Positions 1 through 9,000 of a DNA stretch of 64,000 bases are shown here, in pieces. Both the position numbers and the translations under genes were made by a program. Under the pieces are notes generated by a model. That model was not told the origin of the DNA. It did not search any database and worked only from the letters and a program-made list of their open reading frames with translations. Positions within the stretch are counted from its first letter, which is position 1, and each line of letters begins with the position of its first letter. Source of the stretch: Phytophthora sp. 'mugwort' (lineage: Eukaryota > Oomycota > Peronosporomycetes > Peronosporales > Peronosporaceae); NCBI GenBank assembly GCA_033558025.1, contig JAUCEF010000009.1, positions 1,612,001 through 1,676,000 on the forward strand, read 5' to 3'.

Positions 1-535
1 GTCAGGAACAAATGCAGCGCACATTTAGTACGTACTGCGCAAAAGCTCAAATACCGAAGTACTGCCAACCCTGTCCTAATTAATCCCTGTGTATGCTAAT
101 AAATTACATCGCAGCGTCTAAATATCACAGTTCACACGGTATTACTTCTTCTACATTTTAGCTGGTCGGGGGGGGGGGGGGCTCTACTCATGATACCGGA
201 ATAGTGTTTGACGTTATGAATGAATATCGTCACATACTCGAACTTACTATTGATTACTATTATATTATTGACCAATAGATTGGCTGCCATGACATTAGAT
301 CTAGTTTTAGCGAATCAAATTGAACTACTCGATCCATTTTGACCAATCAGATAGATCCCAAATTTTTAAAAGCGCACAGCCACACCTCCAACAAATTGGG
401 TCGGAGGGAGCCCTGAAGTTATTGATATCCTTCTACAAATTCCAAATCATTCGCATATTTCTCGAATAATAGCCAAGCTTCGACATCCCCGACGCCAGAT
501 GAGCCTGAACGACCCCGCACCGACCAGAACGAAGC
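1..535. other. Gene-free degenerate sequence
   Basis: No convincing coding sequence is visible. The stretch contains a run of 14 G residues at 168-181 and AT-rich sequence after it. It probably belongs to the degraded transposon sequence that continues to the right. Confidence 0.5.
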
Positions 536-555
536 TTGCTCGCGAGTGTGCATCT

Positions 556-1873
556 GCTCATTTCTGAAGTTCCTCGAGGAGGAGAACGTAACCTGGGAGT
601 ACTTGGAAGTGGCCATGCAGCGCGAGCGTGCCGCAATCGTCCTGGAAGCTGTGGTGGACAAGTTCGGCATGACCTTGCCTTCAAGGAGGGCGGTAATGGC
701 AAGATGTTAGACCGAAACTCTGTCATGCAGTACTACCGACAGGCTAAGAACTGGCTGTTGGACCAGTTCCCTCAGCATCGGGCAGCTGCTGACAAGACAT
801 TGCTCAAGAAGGGCCAAGTTCTGGAACGTTATTGCTTGAAGAGAGAGTTGGGAGCCTTTGTTAATAAAACTCCTGCGTGGACGAAGAACGCATCTCTATT
901 CGACTACTGTTACCTCCGTCGATGGTGTATCTCTATTCGACTACTGTTACCTCCGTCGATTACCAGAACGCTGCTCTGCTGTGCTTATTCTGGTTCCTGT
1001 TCGGACGTGCGTCGGACCTCACGCTTCTTCGCAAGGCTAACCTGTCCATTGGCGCGGGCGATATCTTCTTCGTGCGCTTCATGCGGACCAAGACTGCCGA
1101 AGAACATGGCCTCTCGCTGTTTCCTGACGACGACTTCACAACGTGCGCACTGCACGCGATTGCGCTTACACTCGTGACCAAGCTTCTCCGACGGCGTCGC
1201 TACTGAATCAGCTTTCTGCTGCTCATACCGTTTCCCAACCCATTCTGACTCCTGCTACGCCTCAATCGACTTGATCGACCAGCCCGATCTGCGTTTCCGC
1301 TATAGCGTCTCGCTCGGATGGAGGCAAGACAACTGACTCTTCGCCAAGCATCCGCAGCTACGTCAATCGTGTCCTGGAGAGAGTCGCTAAACTGGCCGGT
1401 GTGACCGAGCGTCTGACATCACGCGGCTAGCACAGCATGCGAATGGAGCCGGTATGTGTGTGCAGGGGATTTTTGACCGAGCGGCGTGGAACATGACAGC
1501 GACGAACAAGGCTTCGCGTACGTCTTCAACACACCGTCTGAAGACCACAAGGTTGCTCGCGCCCTTAGTGATCGAGATCCCGTTCGAGTCGTTTCGCTCT
1601 TGTCGCTAGATCCACTCGACTCCGACACCCAGACGAAGCTTCGGACCGTCGCAGCGGCGCTATTCAACGCATCCTATGGGCTTAAGACAGCGAAGTACAA
1701 TATGAACTGGGGGGGGGGTATCGACACACTCATGACGTACCTGCTGCGCCATTATCCATCCCTGAAGCGTCTCAACGCAGATAGCCCTGCTATCAAGCGA
1801 CTTGAAGAATGCGCCAGCGAGAAAGGCTACTCCATCAACGAGCTAGCTTGGTCGTCACCACTTGACCTGTAAC
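556..1873 (+). pseudogene. Tyrosine-recombinase (Crypton-like) remnant
   Basis: Three reading-frame pieces together resemble one tyrosine recombinase of the kind carried by oomycete Crypton-like elements. The first (about 690-870) reads like the N-terminal core-binding part. The second (about 960-1206) contains LFGRASDLTLLRK and a later RTKTAEE stretch that could carry the first Arg and the KT of the catalytic core. The third (about 1420-1873) contains an IFDR/AWNM region and FAYVFNTPSEDHKVARAL, where the tyrosine nucleophile would be expected. A 37-bp tandem duplication (892-928 and 929-960) breaks the frame, an in-frame stop lies near 1428, and a small indel near 1510 breaks it again. The family assignment comes from recalled sequence character only; another YR element class is possible. 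It cannot be active. Confidence 0.5.
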
Positions 1874-2142
1874 ACGAGCGCAAGTCCTGAAGCCGATACA
1901 GCCAAGGCCCTAGCCAGCACGACCGATACCACCAAGCACTCCATGTTTCATCACCAAGCTGCCTTGATTGAGCAGTTAATTCAGGCCAACCATAAGCTCG
2001 ACGTTCGCGTTTCTACTATGGAAGCTAAAGATTACAACAAGGCGCAGCTAGCACCAGCAATGCAAGGCACAAGTGAGAACACAACCAATGAGCCACCAGC
2101 CAAAACGCGCCGTACGAATGCAACGACATACCTCAATTATGT

Positions 2143-2746
2143 ATGGTTCCCCTAGCACATCAGGAGCCTCGCATCTGGAGTTCTACCGACAGCTCCACCA
2201 AACACACACGATCCACCGGCAAACTTGTCGCTGCATTCTTGAATCTGTTCCTAGCTGAAGGGTTCGTGCTTGACGAGAGGTCGCCGCAGTACCGAGGCGA
2301 TGTCCTGGAGCTTGGTACAACCGCTGAGAAGGAGCTGCTGTCGTTTCTATCCCAGCACGAGATCCCTGTACGCGGAGGTCAGAACGTTCTCAAGTCCATG
2401 CGCAAGCTTCACAAGGCCGGTCATCTAAACTTTCTCATCCAACACTACAAGCAACTTCAAGCCGTCGGTCGCATTGTTACCACGAACACGACGGTCGCCT
2501 CCTCAAGCCTTCTCCGAGGCGATCCACATCATCATCGCCTCGCTCGCCGAACGGAAGAAGCGCAGGTTCGGCCTAAAAGAGGTGCGGGAGTGGCTTGCAC
2601 CTTCTGCCTACGCGGATGATGACGCCTCGGAGCAGATCACCAATAAAGACCGCGAGGACGAACCGGTGCACTACGCTCGCAAGTTGCTAAACTGGAAGCG
2701 TGAGAAAAGGGTTACGTACAACCTGGTCGACTGGCAGCCATCTTGA
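2143..2746 (+). pseudogene. Second ORF of the recombinase element, unrecognised
   Basis: This stretch directly follows the recombinase remnant on the same strand and overlaps its 3' region. Its first part reads as a compact helical domain (KLVAAFLNLFLAEGF ... LSFLSQHEIPVRGG ... VLKSMRKLHKAGHLN). A frameshift near 2480 leads into a second charged segment (ERKKRRFGLKEVREWL ... ARKLLNWKREKRV). It may be an accessory DNA-binding domain of the same element, since Crypton proteins can carry one, but I do not recognise the fold. Position and shared strand are the only link. Confidence 0.35.
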
Positions 2747-2749
2747 GAG

Positions 2750-3510
2750 CCAAAGACCCACTTGAACGAGAAGCTTGTCGCTGCCTTCGAGGAAAAGCGC
2801 CATTTCTTCTCCGCAATACATTCTTTGAAGACGAGGCTGTGGAGGACTACTCGCTGAACGATACGGAACAAGAAGTAGCAATCGAGTAAGGCGAAAACGT
2901 CAGGTGTATTACGAGCTTTAGTAGGTGAGTGGTAACCCCGTGGTGAACACTAAGCTTAACATCCTATAACAGATCAGCGCACCCGCAGTACAGGACGGCA
3001 GCAAATGTTGCATCGAGGCGAGACTTGATGATGTACGAGTACACGAAGATGCTGAGCGTGGAGGTCGCGGACTCAATGCTTGAGAACCGCACAAGCGAGA
3101 TCTTGATGTGGCGGGACGCCGCGACTTTCCAGGACGAGCAAGAGAGCCGCAGAGGTGAGATCTTGACACAGAGAGACGCCACGAACAGTCAAGGTGACGG
3201 GGTTGGCGACGAGTGGCTACTAGAGCAGCAGAACGAGGATCAAGCGCAAAGGAGCTCACTTCGGAGTTCGCCACCATGGACGCAGACACGCACATGATGG
3301 TTGACGAATCGAAGTGAAACAAGGACGAGGGCACGAGCTACCACGAATCAGCGACTGACAACTAGCTGAAGCTTTAGACAGCACGAGGTGTGGTGGTGAC
3401 TGCACGGAGGTTCTCATCAGCACAGAAGGCACTTCGCGCGGGATCTAGGGGCAGTTGGCATTGTCGCGGTGTAGACCAGAGTAGTTGGTGAACGAGTACG
3501 AGAGCGAGAA
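2750..3510. other. No recognisable gene
   Basis: The plus strand carries short open stretches (for example 3025-3297, rich in Glu, Arg and Asp) broken by stops. Nothing resembles a known family. The sequence is probably the 3' part of the recombinase-bearing element. Confidence 0.4.
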
Positions 3511-3570
3511 CGAGTTGAGTGCATTACAAACGAGTTGAGTGCATTACAAACGAGTTGAATGCATTACAAA
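3511..3570 (+). repeat. 20-bp tandem repeat, three copies
   Basis: Three adjacent copies of a 20-base unit starting CGAGTTGA and ending ATTACAAA lie here. Copies 1 and 2 are identical and copy 3 differs by one base. A partial fourth copy begins at 3571. There are no spacers, so this is a simple minisatellite. Confidence 0.9.
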
Positions 3571-3863
3571 CGAGTAAAATAAATAGGAGCTAGACTCCCG
3601 GCTACTTAGCTCTGGCTTACAGCGTGTTAGTTGCTGACGAACACGGCGGCTGCTGCTGCTGACGAACACGGCGGACTCTGGAAGTCAACTGCGGAGAGAA
3701 CAAACACTATACGATCCGTCGACAAGCAGACGCTAAGAGCTTGTTACAATCGGAATGGAACGGCAAAGTTAATCTCGTAACAGAGTACGCAAAACATATA
3801 ATTTGAGTACAGCATCGAACACAAAGCTTAACCTCCTTGCGGAACAGCAATGTTAACCTCGAC

Positions 3864-3984
3864 GCAAGCTAGCACACCACGCATAAACAGCAGAGGCGGC
3901 CGCGTATCGCGCGCGAAATTTATGTATGCATGTTTGTGCGATACGCGGCCGCCTCTGCTGTTTATGCGTGGTGTGCTAGCTTGC
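3864..3984. repeat. Perfect 47-bp inverted repeat (fold-back hairpin)
   Basis: The arm 3864-3910 is the exact reverse complement of the arm 3938-3984, leaving a 27-base centre (3911-3937). Each arm holds a NotI-type GCGGCCGC palindrome and a CTAGC end. Perfect pairing over 47 bp points to a recent fold-back transposon or a recent inverted duplication. A transcript would form a long hairpin of the kind that can feed small-RNA production. No target-site duplication is obvious. Confidence 0.9.
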
Positions 3985-4927
3985 AGTAAGCCCGAACTAT
4001 TGGGCAGGGCGGCTTGTCCGTTGCGAAAAATAAAAGAAGAGTGAGGCTGTTCCTGCCTCTGCGGCAGCCAAAAGCCAACCGTTTTAATAAACCTCATTTT
4101 TGAGGTTGTATCTGTGTTGTGCAAGCACGCGTATTTACGTGTAACATCTATTGTAAAAAAGGACCAGGCTCTCCAAATAATGGACTCCGATTTTAGGGCG
4201 CGGCCTCATTTGCTAATCTGTCGTAGAGCGCTCACATGTCTCCACGGCTGTGGTAGGCTGGAAAACAGCCTGAATAGTTTTTAGCCGTTTTCTGGGCCCA
4301 CAGGCCGTTTCAGAGCCTGTGGCGCCGTCTATAACTTGCTCTAATCGGCCCTATAGCACGCCCTCTGGGGTGCATATCCTGACATATATCTCCTAACCTC
4401 AAAACAACTCCACGTTTACACAATATTTACACTATTTAGGACTGTCTCTGCGCGTGTCGAAACCCGTCGGAGATCGGAGATATTATGCTATGGGGCGTGG
4501 TTTCCCTCAAGTTGAGGTGAAATATTTTCTGGGTGATCTGGGTGAGGGATTAACACGGACAAACTTACAGAGGTGTTCGGTAACCTTTGAAAGAGTGAGA
4601 ATCAGGAATTTTAAAACTGTATAATTTGCGCCATTCGTCATTGCACAATATGATCAAGGGGACGTTTGGCGAGGTGAAAAAAGCCTCCCCCCCTGTTAAC
4701 AGCCATGTATTCGTATCCATATGACACTCATGTGAGTTTAGTACTTGCAAAAACGGTTGTGTACAATGCTATTGGATTTGTGCGAGAACCTCCCGGTCTT
4801 TTGGGCCAACCTGATTCTCTGGTATCTCCGGATTCAAATATCACAGTAGAAGGTTTCAGTGTAGAAATGGAGACTGCACAAGTAGATCGACGGCGTCTGG
4901 CCATTCAACTTGGATGCGACAGCTTGA
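3985..4927. other. No recognisable gene
   Basis: Intergenic or old repeat sequence. A plus-strand open stretch at 4705-4986 has no recognisable motif and overlaps a better coding-like frame on the opposite strand, so I do not call it a gene. Confidence 0.4.
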
Positions 4928-5358
4928 TCAGTGCATACAAAGCTGATGCCAGCGTTCCGATGGTCTTGAAACGCGCAGATGGCTGACGTTGGCCGACCAG
5001 ATGGCCGATTGCGTATCCGATCCGAGCGAGGTCATGATCTCCGTATCAGAACACGTGGCGGTCAGGTCTCGCGCAGGAATCCACATGGAGTAGATCAACC
5101 CATTCGAGACGAGCTGGGGAACTCCACATAGAGCAGCTGCTTTCTTGTCGTCAGCGTTGCGCTCAGGATCCAGCTTGGCTTTTTCCGCTGACGTGAGCGC
5201 GTCATCGGTGGGAAACGAGAACTCGACCAGTGGAGCCTTGTTTCGCGACTCAGCATACCAAGTCTGCCACGACGGAGAGCCGCCATGATGATGGGCTGCG
5301 AAGGCTGACAGACCAGTTCGGGCGTTTCTTCTTCCAGCTGCTCTCTCGCAGCTGTCAC
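4928..5358 (-). pseudogene. Unrecognised coding-like fragment
   Basis: One minus-strand frame runs without a stop from about 5358 down to a TGA at 4928-4930. It has a normal protein-like composition, including SWQTWYAESRNKAPLVEF, ALTSAEKAKLDPERNADDKK and GLIYSMWIPARDL. It has no good start codon, and a C/G-rich low-complexity tract lies just upstream. I do not recognise a family. It could be the end of a host gene copied by a transposon, or a transposon ORF. Confidence 0.3.
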
Positions 5359-6058
5359 GTACCCCTCCCCCCCCCTCCCTTTACGGTAGGGCTAGGCTGC
5401 ACTCCTCTGACATCCTAGGGCCACAGGCGCAAACTCGGCAACAGCTTCAGGGAAGCGGCTCGATTGGGAGTCGCGACGACTTAGTTCTTCTTCGGCGGCA
5501 GCACGACGGCTTAGCGTGGTGGTGGTGTCGCGGCGTGGGTGAGGTCCGGTAGTCAGGTGAGGCGATAGCACGACAGTTAGGCTGAGGTGGAGAAACGACG
5601 ACACGGGACTGGAGGGACCGAAGCTTGAAAGCGCAGTAGCAGGTATAGGCCTGTCTATGTGCACTTGTGGGGTAGCAGGCAAATTGAAAACTAATACCTT
5701 GAGTTCGAGCACGCCCGGTATACCACACACATTAAATCGGAATAGCGCATACCGATACCGTTAAGCTTGAACCGCCCCAATGACAGGTAAATGTGGGTAT
5801 GTTAACGTAATGTTGCACGAATGTATCATTGATTCGGAGACAGAACTTAATCTCACTTGAAATATTGGCGCAACATTCCATCATCACCACCACCGCGAGT
5901 GACGGTAGGGAGGCGTCCAGGTAACTAGCTACACGTCGCTGTATCTCCGCCCACAGCGCGCCCAACGACCCATCCAGCGTTCATCTCGTAGCCCCGCGTC
6001 TCATCTCTCTTCAGATACCGACATCTCCTTTTAACTCGCCTTGCTTGCTTTTCAAGTG
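5359..6058. other. Intergenic region upstream of CPSF1
   Basis: No gene is visible. The part near 5356-5385 is a pyrimidine tract. The last 100 bases hold several TCATCTC-type pyrimidine/CA steps (for example near 5981 and 6000), which fit an oomycete initiator, but no site can be fixed from sequence alone. Confidence 0.4.
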
Positions 6059-9000
6059 ATGGGGCAGCACTTTTTGTTCCACCGCGATCTGGTGGCTGCG
6101 ACGGCAGTGCACCACGCAGTGAATGCACGGCTCTCTAGCGATCTACAAGCAGATCTGGTCTTGCTGGGGCCACAATGGCTTCGTATCTACCGCGTGGAGC
6201 CTTCTCCAAGCCTCGAGAGTGGAGTCGACGTCGCCAAAGGCCAAGTGCTGCACCTCGTGGCCTCCTTCCCACTAGCGGGCGTAGCAGACAGCGTCCACGT
6301 ACTGAAATTCGACCGTAGCTTGCTACGGAAGAAACACCGCTTCTTTGGGGGCGAAGACGTACTTCTGCTCACTTTCCCGCACTTTAAATGGGTCATTGTG
6401 GGCTATGACCGGCGGACGAAAAATTTAGCAACGCTCGCCATGTTCTCCTTCGAAGAGGACGCGATTGGCCCTGGCGCGACGCTCAAAGGGGAGAAGAATG
6501 GGCGCGAACAGCTACTGGGACTCGCGACTCAAGCTACAGCCAGAGTGGACCCACAGACGAGGTGTGGAGCGATGCTCGTGTACTCGGATCAACTGGTCAT
6601 TGTGCCGTTGAGGAGCGAATCCATGGAATTGTCGTTCTTTGAGGAAGATGACGATGAATTTGAGGACGAAGAACAGGGAACAACCACCGCTGACTCGGAA
6701 GATGAAGAGGATGACGAAGAAGAGAAGAAGCTTGAAGAATTAGTGAAGGAGAGCAAGCACAGAGGAGTGACGAGTGATATGAACAATACACTGAATGCAC
6801 TACTGGACAAGAGTGTGAAGGTCGGATCGAAGAGGAAGAGGAACCACATGAGCGGACTTCTGCCCAATGAGATCACTGGACGCGAGTTTTTGCTGCGATT
6901 GCGTGAACTGGAGATCACAGGCAAGGTCATTGACCTGGCTTTTCTGGATGGATATTTAGAACCCACACTGATGGTACTGCACGAAGAGAACGAAAAGAAC
7001 TCGACATATGGACGTCTGGCAGTGGGATTTGACACGTACTGCTTGACTGTCATCTCGATCAACATGAACACAAGACTTCATCCCAAGATTTGGACCGTGA
7101 AGAACCTCCCGTCAGACTGTTTCCGGTTGATTCCATGTCGTGCGCCACTTGGAGGTGTGGTGGTTTTGTCGGCAAATGCCTTCCTTTACTTCAACCAGAC
7201 TCAGTTTTATGGCCTTGCTACGAACGTTTTCGCGAGTAAAACGGTCAACCAGTCCGTGTTTCCTCTCAGTGATGCAGTGTACGAGACTCCTGACCACGAG
7301 ACTGCACAGCTTAACACTGTGCTCTACGATTGTCAGTACGAGTATCTGCAAGAGAAGGAGCTGTTACTGACGATGCCGAGTGGACAAGTGTACGTGCTGT
7401 CATTGCCATATGAAGACACGATTAGTCGTGGGTTGTACGGCTTTGGTGGCACGTCGTCGAGTCGCAACGCGTCCTTGTCACTGCGAATGCTCCGGTCTAG
7501 TATCTTAGCGAGTTGTATGTGTCTTAACAGCGAGAAGAAGACGTTATTTGTGGGCTCACGGTCAGGCGACTCGGTGCTATTTGCTTTGGACCAGAAGAAG
7601 TTGACTACTACAGAAGGCGAGGACCAGAAAGACGAGGAAATGCCGATTAAGGAGGAAGCAGTGGAACAAGAAGCGGCTGCTGAGGTTAAAGTGGAGCCTG
7701 CTGAAGAGGAAGAAGAGGATGAAGATGACTTGTTCCTGTATGGTGCTGCGCCTACGAAAGAAGAACCAGCAGTAACTGCTATCTCCACGGAGACTGCCAC
7801 TGATACGAATGGATCCAGTGTTAAGAAAGAGGAGAATGGTTCTCCTTTCGAGGAATACACTGGCCCGTACGATTACGAGCTCCGGCAGATTGATGTGCTG
7901 CCAAGTATCGGACAGATTACATCGATTGAATTGGGTGTCGAAAACAATGCAGACTTGAATGAAAAACGCGAGGAGCTCGTGATCAGTGGTGGATTTGAGC
8001 GCAGTGGTGCGATCTCGGTGCTGCACAATGGATTGCGTCCAATTGTAGGCACTGAAGCAGAGCTGAATGGTTGTCGAGCTATGTGGACAGTATCGTCTTC
8101 ACTGCCCTCTGCGACAAAAAGTTCAGATGGACGGAGCTATAATGCGTACTTGATTCTGAGCGTTGCTCATCGCACAATGGTGCTTCGAACTGGCGAAGGT
8201 ATGGAACCTTTACAAGATGATAGTGGGTTTTATACGTCTGGCCCTACTCTTGCTGCAGCCAATTTGTTCAATAAGCACCGGATTGTTCAGATATTTAAAC
8301 AAGGTGCACGTGTGATGATGGAGGTGCCTGAAGAGGAAGCACCAAATGGACAAAATAAATCGGAAAAGGCGGAAATTGCTGAGGAAGACGAGGACGACGA
8401 AGACGGACCGAGGGTCAAGCTTGTTTGTACACAGGAGATCACTTTGGAAGGTGATGTCGAGTGTGGAGGCATGAATGTCGACACAAGTGCCGTTGGAATC
8501 GTGTCGGTGGATGTTGTGGACCCGTACATTCTTCTGCTTTTGACTGACGGTTCAGTTCGGCTGTTAATGGGGGACGAAGAAGACATGGAGTTGACGGTAA
8601 TAGATCCAGATATCGACTATCTTGATGGTATCACTGAATCGAATGGAAACGTAGATGCGTCCAAGCATGGCAGCAGTTCTGCGTGCCTCTTTTACGATTG
8701 GGCAGGTATGTTCCGTGATAACGCTTGGGGTGAAGAGGATGAACGCGAAGAACATCATGAATCTACTGCGACGTATAGCAGAAAAGAACGTACGGGCGAA
8801 GAGGACGATGATATGGATGCGTTGTATAGTACTAGTGATCCAAGTCCAAAGGCGGCTATGACTAACCGCAGCAATCCTTTAAAGTCGGTGACAAACCAAG
8901 CTGTACCGAAAAATGCTGATGGATCTGTGTCAATTCCACTATTAAAGCAGAAAGATGCCAAGATGATGTGTGGCATGTGCTTTGGAGATGGTTCTCTGCA

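Noticed and set aside
3511..3570. Short direct repeats resembling a CRISPR array
   Set aside because: The 20-base units are directly adjacent with no spacers, and the genome is eukaryotic.
4705..4986. Plus-strand open frame of 93 codons
   Set aside because: No recognisable motif, and it overlaps a minus-strand frame with better protein-like composition.
6041..6058. Earlier TTG start for CPSF1
   Set aside because: Nuclear genes normally start at ATG; the first ATG is at 6059 and matches the expected short N-terminus.
6589..7071. Minus-strand Ser-rich open frame inside CPSF1
   Set aside because: It is the mirror of the acidic GAA/GAG-rich codons of CPSF1. The same holds for the antisense frames near 7333-7860 and 8287-8586.
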